NCBI GenBank assembly: GCA_030770545.1
Contig: CM061097.1
Span: forward strand, 15,704,501 to 15,768,500
Direction: 5' to 3'
DNA length: 64,000 bases
DNA from: Macropodus opercularis
Taxonomy: Eukaryota > Chordata > Actinopteri > Anabantiformes > Osphronemidae
Below, piece by piece: positions 1 through 13,200 of this stretch. The translations under genes were made by a program, and so were the position numbers. Position 1 is the stretch's first letter. The number at the start of each line of letters is the position of its first letter. The notes below the pieces were generated by a model. It had not been told where the DNA came from, searched no databases, and saw only the letters and a list, made by a program, of their open reading frames with translations.

Positions 1-1365
1 TGAAATTACCGTGTGTGAATAATACCCGTCTGACATTACTCTCATGAAGCTATATCTCTTAGGGAATTCAATAAGGCGTGTTTAATAAACGCCATTTGCT
101 ACGCAGACGTAGAGTAGCTGGGTCATGCCTCAGTCAGCAGCGTGAGCGGTATGACCCCTCGTCATGAGCGGCTGGGTTCTGCTGCGGCCTCAGAAGCAAA
201 TGCAAATTAATTTCCAATGATGTAAATGAACCTTGGCGTTCCTGAAGTAGTTGTTATGGAGCTCACAGTTGGGGGTTGTAATCAAGAGCCAAGGCCGAGG
301 TGAAGATGTCTGGTGTGCGGCTTTTCCCACGCGCCACAGTGACGCTCGATCGCAAACGTGTTACAATTAAGAGGTTTGGTGTCACAAAATTAAACTCAAT
401 ATTTAATTTTTTTCTTTCTCCGTGAGAAATCAGAGGGTTGATCTGCGCTCGTTGTGTGGGAATGAACAGCCTCTGCAAAACTGTGTCAGGGACAACACGA
501 ACGGCATCAGACGGGCACCCCTTGCAGATGATGATTAATTTTCATCAACCTCATTAACTGGGAAAATGAATTTGTAGCTGCGGACAAAATAGCCAATTAT
601 TGGCCCCCAGCAGAATCCACTGGAACAGTTAATTGATTTCTGTCCGGGGCGGAAAGCTGAAGGAGGGTGGGGACGTCTACCTAACAACGCTCCTCCGCAG
701 CAGAGGGAGTAGACGTACTTACAGCAGCTACAGGATGAAGTGACTGTGAATGACAGACACACGCATGTCTACATGACGCAATCATCCAGCTACAAAGTGT
801 GATGCTGCTCTGCTTCCCTTTCTTGAGACATGTGCATTTCAAGGTCCACCGGAGCTGTGAGATCACTCTATTACAGCAGAATCCAGGAGACTCACTCCAA
901 CCAGTTGCTCGCAGTGTTTGACGGATTATTATATCACACTTCATACATTCATTTATGTGACTTATTACACGTTTAAATCGACCTTTTTTTCAGCTTTTTT
1001 ATTCAGACATTAGTTACTTTGTTCCCTTTTTATGTCCCTCCCAATAACCTCCCATACACCACAGATACGCTGGAGCCTTTTATTGAGTCATTCCAGTGCT
1101 CTGCAGTTCTCTCCAGTGTTGAAAACACAACTCATTTGAAAATTAATAAGCTTTAACTAAGACAAATCGATTAGTTCCTCTGCTTTATGATTGAAATGCA
1201 TGTTTTAATTAAGAGCCAAAGTTCTCATTTATTCTTGTTGTTTGTCAGCGTCTTCTGCTGTGTTGTACTAACAGTGTCTCAGTGTGTTTGTTTAGGGGAC
1301 GGCATCTATACAGTGTGTGTGTCGTATGAGTCTTGACAGCTCTACTGGTTCCTCTTCCTCTACAG
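1..1365 (+). other. arvcf intron (3' part) before the first visible exon
   Basis: No coding exon is recognised. The stretch 530-1000 is rich in TAATTA/TTAATTGA-type AT motifs embedded in non-repetitive sequence, which is the look of a conserved intronic regulatory element, but this cannot be tested here. Open frames on both strands resemble nothing known. Confidence 0.5.
16..16. other. window opens inside an arvcf intron
   Basis: Marker only: the reading frame of the first visible exon is open upstream of its acceptor but is not continued by an earlier exon within the first 1.3 kb. The arvcf start codon is therefore outside the window. Confidence 0.7.
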
Positions 1366-2006
1366 GTGACTAAGATGGTGAAGACGGTGACCACGCGAAC
1401 CGTGCGTCAGGTGCCGCTGGGTCCCGATGGCCTGCCTCTGACCGAAGGCTCGTCGCCGCTGGGGAGCTACACCGACTCCATCGACCGGCGCTTCATGAAG
1501 AACGGAGGCGATCGCTTCATCACTCCGCAAGCGACCTCCACCCTTACCCGCTCCTACAACAACTCCTACAACGATTCCTACGGCGAGACGCCCGAGAGCC
1601 AGTACATCCGTCACTACGGCCTGCACGACGGCTACGCCGATCTGACCGACAACTACGGCAGCCTGTCCCGTGGCGTCAACTTTCGGCCACCTCGCTACCC
1701 TTATATGCCCAACAGCTACCGGCCAGAGAACAGCTACACGCTGCCTATACGCAAGGACGACTATGGCCATGTGGCCCAGCCCCAGGTGCCTATGGGCAGC
1801 AGCACTGTGGATCTGAACCGCTCGCAGCCAGAGCGCTTCCAGCCCGAGCCATATGGCCTGGAGGATGACCGCCGCAGCTTGGGCCCCGAAGAGGAGGAGC
1901 CGTACGAGCTGGAGCCCGACTACTCCACTGCCAACCGACGCACCCTGCAGGGGGCCAACCGGGGTCGCACCCACCGAGAACCTCTCCGTGATGGGCCCAG
2001 GGTCAG
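1366..2006 (+). CDS. arvcf: arvcf coding exon 1 in window (N-terminal region)
   Basis: The acceptor is a pyrimidine tract ending TACAG at 1365 and the donor is CAG|GTGAGG at 2007. The exon enters at phase 0 and leaves two bases into an Arg codon. It opens VTKMVKTVTTRTVRQVPLGP, the family block preceding the Armadillo domain. A Tyr/Ser/Arg-rich stretch follows (SYNNSYNDSY, YGSLSRG) with an acidic cluster (GPEEEEPYELEPDYS). This part is expected to be disordered and rich in phosphorylation sites (inference). No start codon belongs to it, so it is an internal exon. GC content is clearly higher than in the flanking introns. Confidence 0.93.
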
Positions 2007-5000
2007 GTGAGGATGAATCCAAATGTCACGAGAGTAGACACTTGGTCAGACTGAGTTTTGTGTGAAGGTTTCAGTCTGCTGGAGCTTGGAGATAATGGAG
2101 GTGTTTACATAGTTTACTCTTTTTGTGTTTTACAGTGAATTCTTGTTCATATGCGTGAGCGCACATTGTGCTCTAACACAAAAGCTCGGGCTGGTTGAAA
2201 CGAGAGGGAGTAAGGAAAACTAGACTTGTTCTCCATTAAACCATGCGCAAATAAACAGATGTGTCTCCTCCTTCAACAATTTGCCTGAGAAAGGAAGCGA
2301 GGAAGAAACAAGTCTTTGATTGGTATTTTCCCGTAAATGAATAGTAAACATGTGTTGGTGTCAGAGGTAAAGAGGCGGGAATGATTGGAGATGTGATGAT
2401 GGGGAGGATGAGTGGATAGCGAGTGGAAGAGGACAGGAGGCTTTTGAGCGTTATCTCTCAAAAGCCCTGAGGTTTTTCACCAAACACCAACAATGAGATT
2501 CCAAAATGGACCCTGGTCTCTTAATAGTTTCTGATCACTAGCTGTGGAGGGAGAGGAAGGTGCGTGTGTGTGCAGATGCTCTGTCTTTACACACTGCTGA
2601 GTTTGACACCTACACACACTCCCACTCTCTCTCTCTCTTTATCACACACACAGATGCACGCTTAATAAAAACCCACATCTTCACAAAATGAGTCACTCCC
2701 CCATCCTCCTAGTAAGAGGTGCTTGCTGCTACAGGCAATTTGTAGCCTGCCTACCATGTGTCACAACACAGCACTAACAGCCACATTCACCCCTTCATAC
2801 ACACACACACACACAGACAGACCCAACCATAAACACATTTGAATCTCCTCTTGACTTGAAACTTACAGCAGTTCCTCCATTCTTCGTTTCTCCTGCACTC
2901 GCAAGTGTCCGCCCAGACTCTCTCATGCGCTCGCGCTGCGATTTGCGTTCTGGGTCTGGGTCTGTAATGAATCCGGGAATTAAAGCAGTGTAATTACAGC
3001 TTATCACTACATTCCAAGCCTTCAATTATGCACCAACCCAAAATGAAGATGTTTAGTACTAAAATGGCTTCCCACACTCATTTTGTCATCGTAGCAGAGT
3101 CACTTCCATCCAGCAGAGCCTGGATGGAAGTGACGTCCGAGCGTCCATATACCAATAATCGTTAAGTTACCTTACCTGTGTGCTTTACCACATGCCCAAA
3201 GCTAAGTGAACCTGTGTCAGGTGTTCAAGACTGCAGAGCATAATGAAAATATCTACACCTGCTCAGGTTTTTCTTTTGTCTCCTCTGGGTGATGAGTGTC
3301 ACAGGGTCTCTTCAGCAGCCGTGTAGTGCTGTACTTTATGTTCTGTTATTGAGAAAACGTAAACAGCTCTAAAGCCTTCCTCGGTGAAGTTAATTAAGGA
3401 GGCATCTTAGAATAAGGAGCGAGTGGAGAGTTTCTCCTTTGCCCTGTTTCTTTCTTGCGCGTCCACGGGCTCCCTCCAGCGCAGTGTGATTAATAGCTGC
3501 TTTTGAACCCTGCCACAATGCCGAGTCGTTGAAGGAGCCATTCCCTAATGGCTCGTCTGTCCTGCTTCACCTGCGTCCACGGGTCACAGCACACACACAG
3601 ATACCGTGGACTCACGTTCGCGTCGGTCCTTAATTGAGAAGGGGAGCGATCTAGACATTTTCAGTAGTGTCTGTGAGGAAGGGTTAGTGGAAGTGGACTG
3701 ACACTAGCACAAGATCACCCCCCTCCTCCTCCAGCCTCCTCATTTATCCGGTCAGGAGGGTTTTTTGTTTTGCTGATAGCAGAATTCTTTAATTTTATCT
3801 TCCCTCTTTGTCTCTGGGTTCTCAGACGCATCCCTTAAATTATAGAAGGAACTTCTAAGCAAGTCTCTTTTAACTAAATGAAAACAGGCAGTAGTGTCTG
3901 TGCACAGCCTGCATTGCTGTGTCTTTCCTCTACGTTGTTCTCTCTTTTTCATAAAAATCGTTGCGCTTCATGAAGCAATTATTGCCCGTAATTAAAAACG
4001 AGAAATCGGTAAAGCTGGGACGGTCTGGGAACAGCTTACACCTGCCGTGGAGATGTAATGTGTACATACGAGACGCAAACGGCCAACGAAGACGCTCATG
4101 CATGGCTGTAATTGAAGGTTGATGAAAGTAACTGACTGAAAGATGAAGAAAACAAAGAATAGCGAGAAAGTCCAGATGATTAAGTGAAGTTTGTGGACGT
4201 GGACCCATCTCGTGTCTGCTGTTTATCGCTTTCTATTCTTTGCGTCTTCGAACAAAACAAGCGCGGCCCACACATCTGTAAGCGAAGAGGTTCACGCACA
4301 GAGCAGCCTGGACATTTAGCAGCTCGATTAACGGTGGTGTGCTGTAATCGTGGTCCGGAGCATCGCGTCTGGCGGCGGCGGGGGGGCCTTTCACATCGTA
4401 TGAATACACCCCTTTCCCTGTACACACAATGGCGCCAATTTAAATGCAAATCCTGACATTCCCATCACTCAGCCTCACGGCGCTCGCCTTAGCAAAAAGC
4501 CCCGCCGCATCGGCCTAGATCTAAATGAGCCACGATCTGCACAACTGTACGTCTCATCTGTGCGTTGAAGTGCGCGTGTGTGTGTGTGGTGGCGGGAGAA
4601 TATGTGCGACAAGATAACGAGAGAGAAAAAGATCTACTGTGTGTGACAGAATTCAGGGGTTATGCATGCAGCGACACTGAGACTGTGTGTTGCCCCTTCT
4701 TTTGCCGAGTTATTCCTGGCTCCCGTTCTCATTGTCATGTCCAATATCCGCCAGCAACTAAAAGCTGGTTGATGGCCCCCGAATAGGAGAGTGTGAGTTT
4801 AGATCTCAATGTACACAAGGAAGCATTTAGGAACAACCAAGCCAAAGACGCGCACATGTGAGTTTATTTTCTTCTTCCGCGGTTTGACGTACAGCGCGGG
4901 CTTTTGCCAAACCTCAGAAAAGCGGTAGTTCGCAAAAACGTGCCGTAATCGCGCTTTTAATCCCTTTTGACCCCTCCAAGCTGACTATTTCGGTTTGTGG

Positions 5001-8000
5001 CTCCTCAGAGCTGTAAAACACAACTGGAAAGAAGTGAAATTAACTCTGATTAGCGACCTTCCACCTAAGTTTCGAACATCTGCTTCCGTGATCACAGCTG
5101 CTCTTGTCGTGCGCCCTCGACAGCCACAGCTTGCCCTGCGAAGTTCGCCACTGCCACGCGTGGTTCTTCAAACTGGGTCCGCGCTGCTTTCAACGTCGCA
5201 CTCGGCTGCCGTGGTGCCGCCTCTATTAATCCTCTTTCCATCCATCTGAGTAGGAGATCTAGTATCTTGTTACATTGCGGGAGTTTGTCTGCCAGTTTGT
5301 TTCATATTGATTTCCTTGGCAATAAAATGCACAGCATTGTGCCATAAAAGCCAATATGTTACTGTGAGGCTTGTGTAAAAGGAAAATCAACAGAAATACA
5401 ACAGAGGAGAGGCAAGATGGCACGCAGAGCTGCCCCTCCTTCCCCAGCATGCCTGGGAAAAACTGTTAAAACACATAATTACCATAAAACTCATTAAAAT
5501 TAGAGCTCGGGCTGGAATTCCCTGCCAGACACCACTGTTGGCCATCATTTTATTTCACCACCATACATCAAAGATGGTTAGAAGACCAGCTGTATTATGT
5601 AATGAGGGTAAACAAGCTGTGGGGTGGGTGGGGGCTTGGTAAATGCCTCTCTTCAAGTCATAACTTTTCCCACCAAACGTCCACATTTTTTGGAGAAAAG
5701 TCAGCTGGAATTCATTCCAAAAAGAACTTTTGTGTTGCACGTTTCAAAACTGTGCAATTTTTCTGCCAGTGTAACATTTTGGCGATTAAAGAGCCTTCAG
5801 TGAGGTGAGGACCACGCGCTACTGCGAGTGGAGTTAAGGCTGTCGCCACCTTGTTCCTGTGAAGAATGATTGACTCTGCCCCCCCCCAGGAGAACAGACA
5901 GCCTAAAGTCCGAGAGGAGTAATTGAAGTCCATTTCCAAAACATTCCCTACCCCGCATAGTGATACTGCTGCCGTAGCTCGTGGCAGCAGAGGAGTCATA
6001 AGAAAAGGGTCATTAGCATTTGGGCAAATCGCATGGCAGTGTTTGTCACTTCAGTGTGAGTGAAGGGAGCCCTGGGGGCATCACAGTGGTTCATGATTCT
6101 CCCTGGAGGGGACAGCACAGCTCTTTCCTCCCTTCCCTGGGGGAAAAGATCATCAAATCCCTTCTCAACAGTATATGGTGTCTTTATATATATATATATA
6201 TATAAAGAAACGTCACATTTAACATTTAGATTTTTCATTTGTGTTGCTTTGGTCCCTGTGTCTTTGCTGACGTGTTGTTACTACTTGACAGGGGAGAATA
6301 ATAAGGGGGGATGTTGCTTATCGTCTCGCTTTTATTGCAGGGAATTGCCAGCGCGGATTCCTCTGACAGACCTGTGAATCACAGTTCAGCATGTCTCCCC
6401 TTCACTCTCTGCCTCTTTTATTTTCCCCTTTTGTCGCCTCCGTCCATTCACCTCTCGCCCGTCCTGTCCTCTGTTTCCCCTCATTAGTCAGTGGCATTCA
6501 CCTCAGTTGGCTTCTTCCAAAGTATTTCCCCCAGCAGTCTAATTCTTCTCTCAGACAAATCTGTCTGAGTCACTCTCCATCTCCCTTGTCCTCACCGTCC
6601 TCTCTTCTCTTGTTTTCCAGAGGGTATCCAGAAGACCCAATCGAGACGGAGCTGATTGATGAGCGCCACCCATATATCCATGGTATGTATTCAGCGCCGC
6701 TGGCCCAGCCCGAGAGGGGGAGCATGGCCAGCCTGGACCGCATGGGCGGCCGTCGCTCGCCATCCATCGACAGCATCCGAAAGGACCCGCGCTGGCGTGA
6801 CCCGGACCTCCCTGAAGTCATAGCTATGCTGGGCCACCCCATCGACCCGGTCAAGTCCAACGCCGCCGCCTACCTGCAGCACCTGTGCTACGAGAACGAT
6901 AAAATTAAAAAGGATGTGCGTCAGCTGAAGGGGATTCCCGTTTTGGTGGGGCTGCTGGACCACCCCAAATCTGAAGTCCACCGCAAGGCGTGCGGTGCCC
7001 TGCGCAACATCTCCTACGGCAAGGACAACGACAATAAGGTGGCCATCAAGAACTGCGACGGCATCCCGGCACTCGTCCGTCTGCTGAGGAAGACCAACGA
7101 CATGGAGGTTCGAGAGCTCATCACCGGTGAGTGTGAGTGTGAGGATTAACGGAATTTTTAGGAGAGGAGTTAGCTGAAAGTATAGCTGCTTATGAAACCT
7201 GACCAAATATTAGAGCCGACAGTGTTTGATGTCTTATGGCCTCTGAGTATGTGCGTGTGTTTGTTGTACAGCGGCACCTCACACACACCGTCAGCAGAGA
7301 CCAAACAGCTGTTCACATGTCACTAAACTGCACTTGCAAACATATGGAATTGTTATGAAGCGTGTTGGGGGAAATTAGAATCCAGGTTCTGCCATATTGA
7401 CCATTTTGGTCGCGTACTGTGTGTAGGGTATAGGTATCATCTTTAAATTATTAAAACTTACGTCAGTATTTTTTAACAAGACAAACTTCCTGTCCATCAT
7501 CTACTGATGATGCTGGACCGTGTCAATTAAATCACCTTTTAATGTCCCCAGCAATCACACAGTAGAACATTTCGGCTGAAATTTCAGATTTGGATAAAAA
7601 CTGGATAAAATATTGTGCTTTATTGTGACATTATTTCACGCCCGCATAACCCAGACGTGCTGTCAATCGCACGCTCACATATTCCTTTAAATATCACATG
7701 GGCTTGAGTTTTCATTCAAACTACTCAAAACAATCTGTCATGTCACTGAAGCCATGTGAAACATGCACTATGCAAATGTCTGATTGCATTGCTCACCCTG
7801 TCATAGGAAGAGGACGCTTCCAATATCCCAAAACCCAGCTGCGTAGCTCTGCTGCAGCCAAGCCTGTTGGCGGTGCCCTCCTCAAACTGTAGGATCCCTC
7901 TTTAACATATGTCACAAGTATAATTAAATGTTGCTTTGAAGCCTTTAAAGCTTTCATGGTGATCTCACGTAAAGTGCAGCAGTTCTCCAAATGAATCCTA

Positions 8001-8743
8001 CCTGCAGATCTTGAGCCTCTTGCTTCCGTCTTCAACGGGTACTTCAGGATTTTCTGACTTTCTATTGAGTTGCGCGTCCCCTACACGCCAGCGAGAAACG
8101 ACCTTAGCCGAGCGAGACGGACCAGCGCTTAGTTAAACATTCTGAGGAGCTATCGATTGTTTGTTCTCCGAGACTTGGCGACTGTCAACTGGAGGTTGCA
8201 AGGAGGTCTGCGGGTCATGCGTGGGCTTTGTGTTGGCTCAGCAAATCCTCAACGTGGGCTGGCTTCACCTGACGATCTCTGGCCGGGTGCAGTAGGCTAC
8301 AGTCGCATGCGCGGACCACGTGTGTTTCCCTTGCTGTGACAGAGACGTCGTGGTGAGCGATGACTGTGCTGCAGCAGGAACGATTGCCTTTACGGCAGCG
8401 TGTTTCTCCCCATCGTCCCTAAAAATAACCCTGCGCCACAAGACGCGGAGGACAGAAGGAAGGGAAGCTTTTAAATGTTTCTTTTCTCTCTCTTCCTCAC
8501 TCATTATCCACCCTGACTTGCGCTGTCTAATTCCTTTTCCTCTCCTTTATTCATTATCCACCCTCCGACTTACTTTCTCAGGCTTCCCGCCTTTCACCTT
8601 CAGTCCTTTCTCTCTGTTTTTCCATCTTCAGCTTCGGGTTCCAGTGAAAACAGGCCAGACACGATGCGAACTCAGCAGCGAGCGGCCTTCGACCCATGTG
8701 GCTAGAATCGGCCTTGTTTTTCTACAATTAAACATAATTGGAG

Positions 8744-8834
<91 letters not shown>

Positions 8835-10229
8835 CCCTTTTCTTAGTCTATGTGTTTGTAAGAGTTTGCTGCCGAAGTTCGGCCCGTCCCCGTGAAACCA
8901 CAGAGAGAGCTCGGTTTTCTGCAGGGGGAAGTCGTCGAATGTGGAAGAAACCAAGCGGGTTTTCATTTTCCAGCACAGCCAGACAGAGAGTGGCTCATAT
9001 TTTTAGAGCTTTGTACTGTTCAGAGTGATTCTTCTTCCCTCTCTCCGTCGGCTCTGGGCTGTTTGTGCCCTCCAGCACTTCCCGCTGTGGAAATGTAGAT
9101 TGTTAAGCGGATTTGTCTCCCGTTTTCCCCGCAGAAGATGTCTGGGTTTTTGCGGACTGACAGTTAGGCAGGTGCTTGCTGCACAGCTTTGTTGTTTGGG
9201 GTAAAAAAAATAAAAAAATAAAACAAAATAATGCATATAGGAAAAGTTAGCAAGCCCCCAAGCCAGAGGGAGAGGTGCCGTTCGCACACGTGTTTACTGT
9301 GCCACGGTTTGGTGGATGTGTTCAGAGCACAGTTTAGGAGATGTTTTGCTATAATATGAGACCAGCATGTTCACGTGTACATTTAGAGTAGTAGAGGTAC
9401 ATGCAGTTCTTCAGCTCTTCTCTCTTTTCGCTAGACCTTTTCCTCAGCAGTGATTTTGGCTCGATGTGAGGTGTAATTAAAAACATTAAATGGTAATGGC
9501 TGTGCTCCATTAACCGTCCCAGTTACAGGCCTACACGAGGGCTCTCTCTTTAATGGCTTACTGAGCCACTTAGCTATTGTCGGTGTTATTAATTACTCTT
9601 GTGCTTTTTGTTCGTATGACGAGGTGAAATGTCCGCTGTTTAAAAAACAAAACAAAAAACAAAACAAAAAAGAAACGTCTGCTGTTCATAAATCTCAAGG
9701 CAGAAGTGAAAGTGTGTTTCACGGTTGTCAGGTGTTTCATGCCACGCAGAGCTGCTCCCAGAACAAAACAGACCCAAAGTCCTCATTTGACTGGCTGCTG
9801 AGTTTTTGGATGTGGGGGCATCAGACACAGCTTCACATGCAAATCACTCCTCAGCTGTGGACAGTGCCCCCCCCCCCCCCCCCCCCCCCCTCCGAGGACA
9901 CTCCAGGGACAGTGAAGGACGTTTCAATGCGGTGATTACTGTATTAAATAGAAAATAGAACCTAGTCTGGCGAGTACAAACCAACTTTAATGAGAATATC
10001 TCCCCTGCTGTGACTGTACATACTTTAATTTTGCAGTAATGAGTCAAATCAATGACTGGACCTGAAGACACACACACACACACACACACACATGCTTTTT
10101 ACAGTATGAAGATGTAGAACGAATTCATTTCTGTAGAGGGAAATATGCCTCATGTCTCCCACTGACGCGAGACATGACCTGCTGACTTCGTCATTAGCCA
10201 ACTTCTGGCTTATACAGTAGCTCCTCCCC

Positions 10230-10264
<35 letters not shown>

Positions 10265-13200
10265 CCACACACACACACACACACACACACACGTATAATG
10301 TCATTACTCTTACTCAAGTGGACGTTTGCAATGGCAGGCGAAGGAGCGAGTCCACTTACTGAGGTCTCCTCCCTCTCTTCCTCCTTTCATGTCTCCAACG
10401 CCCTCTCCCTTATGTCTAACCTGCCTCAGTCACCCACTGATGGATGGGAAAAGGGGTGAGGAGGACAAGGAGACGGGGGAGGAGAAAACGAGAGCAACGG
10501 TAATGGGCAGAACGAAGTTAGTAGCGCTGCTTGAAGCGCAACAGACCCGTCAGTGAAGCCTGGAAAACGTAATTAGCCTCAGCCTCAGCCCTCGTCATAT
10601 TCCCAGTCCCTGTAACCGTCATATCCAAGAATCAGGAGACTCATGGGAAATAAGTAAACAGGACATAACGTTTGGTTTGTTCTCGATTCACAGCTTGTCC
10701 TGCTTTAGTCCCTGTTTTGTCATATACTTTCACGCAGTTTTGATCTTCGCATTGATTACTGTATGTCAAACAAATCCAAACTGTTCGTGGCAATAAAGGA
10801 TTGAAGATGCAGGTAACGATGTAGAATTTGAGGTTGAGACTGAGGTTGGATTCAATTTAATACAAAGAAAACAAAAAGCAAATCACAGATGTATTGAAAA
10901 ACCCAAACAGCTTCATACATATCTCATGGTTCTCTTCATGCACCATCCTTATTTCCATTTTCCTGTTTATGGAAATCAAACTGTTTGTATATGTACTTTC
11001 TCCAAGGACATTTTTTAGAATGAATTCTACAGTAACATATATTTTTGTGAACTTCACATTTATTGCATTACACGCCGCTTTGTGGCTGCGTTCCCTTTGC
11101 GGCCCAATCAACCACACTGTTTACCCCTTCAGAACTCGTCTCAGCAGATAAACAACATTAATAAACCAGAAAGGAATAGTTTTTTAGATCTTTAAAGCAA
11201 TCATGGAAGGTCATTGCAAAGTCCTGGAATTTCATCCTATGGCTGGGAAGGAAAGAACATAACAAAGTTGAGAGCAAAGTAAAACTGAGAGCTCAGTTCA
11301 CTAGTAGATGGGAACATTGTGTATTAGGATGTTTATTTCAGTCTGATGCCACAAGCAGGATTTCTGCACCAGATATGTTATAAAAAATGAGTCTTTCTTG
11401 GATGCGTTTTCTTCTACTTCAAGTATTTTTTGCATTTTGATAAACCTGGCTTTGTCTGAGTAGTTGTGTGTTGGTGTCAGGTGTACAGTGAGCCTTTAAC
11501 ATCACTATCGCGTGGTAACGGTGTCTGCCTCAGCTCTGTGAGACAGCAGAACATCCCTAACACGCCCACCTCTGACAAGCTGCCAGAGGACAGCAAATGG
11601 ACTAAACCTGATACGGAGTCGGTGGCCTGGAACAGCGGCAGGACGTGGGATGGCGAGCGTCACTTCCACGGCACTCTGTCATTTTAAATAACGCTGCGGC
11701 TGTAAGCTGAACGCCTTTCGTGCTTGACGGATCGCAGCCAAGGCAACGACATGGCTTTTACCTTGCCTCTGGCGTATGTGATCAGTGCAGAGCAGACTGA
11801 TTTCCACCAAGGCTGAGCGGCGTTTCAACCCGGATGCTGGGTGCGATGGTGAGCACCAGCGGGGGAAGGAGATGGATGATAGTGTACCTTTAGCGTTGAA
11901 AGGTTAAGATGAATCTTTTTTATTTCTCTACGATGCACTGACCAGGTCAACGATGCAGGATTGGACGGATTTCTTTCATTTTTAAATATTGGCTGTTGAG
12001 CCAGTTTTACAATGTTCACCAAAGCGTGAACTAATCCTTTAACGTTCTTTGTTTCTTCGTCCTCTACAGAGCATATGTGGATCATCGCAGCCCTCACAAT
12101 ATTTCCGCACAGTGCATCGCCCACACGCCAGGCAGAGCTTGTCTTTATTCACAGCGAGTCTTCCTAAATCTCGTGTTGCTAACCGCTTCCTCGTGTGCTG
12201 ACTGCACGTTTGCATGTTCTTGTCACATCTTAAACCGATCCTAACGACACGACAGCGGAGGTGATCAAGTTATCAGCTTGGCGGGAAGACTCTGAATGTC
12301 AGCTGGCTGTCATCAGACCCCAGTACACATGCCACACAAGTCCACTGGCTGTTAATTTAATTCATGTCTGAATGCTGATACTTCTGCTCACACACTCTCG
12401 AACATTTGGTTGGAATAAATTTCAAAATAAATGACTGTGGCGGGAAACATGCAATGTCTCATACAATTCAGTTCAATTCAACTTTATTTATATAGCGCCA
12501 ATTCACAACATCAGTTATCTCAAGGCACTTTACAGGTCAGGTTTAAGACCTTACACAACTAAACCCAACAATTCCCACATAGAGCAAGCTTTTAATTGTA
12601 GCCAATCGATAAATTGTACATTTAAATAGCAACAGTGGAGGAAAAACTCCCTCTATAGAGGAAGAAACTTCCAGCAGACCCAGGCTCAGTGTGGGCGAAC
12701 ATCTGCCTTGACCGGTTGGGGTGAGGGGATAGAGAAGAGAGAAAAGAACACAACCACAACAAAACAAGCAGCAACAGAACACAGGCAGGATGGTTGGACC
12801 AGCAACTGAGCACTGGAGACACACGACTCTGAGTCTGATGATACCTGTAGATGAGGATAGAGAGAGACAGAAGGGGAGAAGCACAACTATGAGAGAAAAA
12901 GAATCACATGTGGACGTGGAGGCATGTTAGTGGATAGAAGAAACCAAAAAGAGCTCAGTGAATGAAGGACGTCCCCCATCATCTAAGTCTATAGCAGCTT
13001 AACTAAGAGATGGTTCAGAGTGACCAGAACCATAACTATACGCTTTGTCAAAAAGAAAGGTTTTAAGCCTAGTTTTAAATTTAGAGAGAGTGTCTGCTTC
13101 TCGAACCTGGACTGGAAGCTGGTTCCATAGGAGAGGAGCTTGGAAGCTGAAGGCTCTGCCTCCCGTTCTACATTTAGAAACTCTAGGAACCACAAGTAGA

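Noticed and set aside
1360..2022. 220-codon minus-strand open frame opposite the arvcf exon
   Set aside because: It is a shadow of the GC-rich sense exon. The sense frame matches ARVCF, whereas the antisense translation has no family resemblance.
8628..8966. Possible antisense gene around the TA tract
   Set aside because: The flanks of the Tyr-Ile run show no homology, and the frame depends on the repeat length.
8320..9028. Tyr-Ile repeat proteins on both strands
   Set aside because: Artefacts of translating the TA microsatellite.
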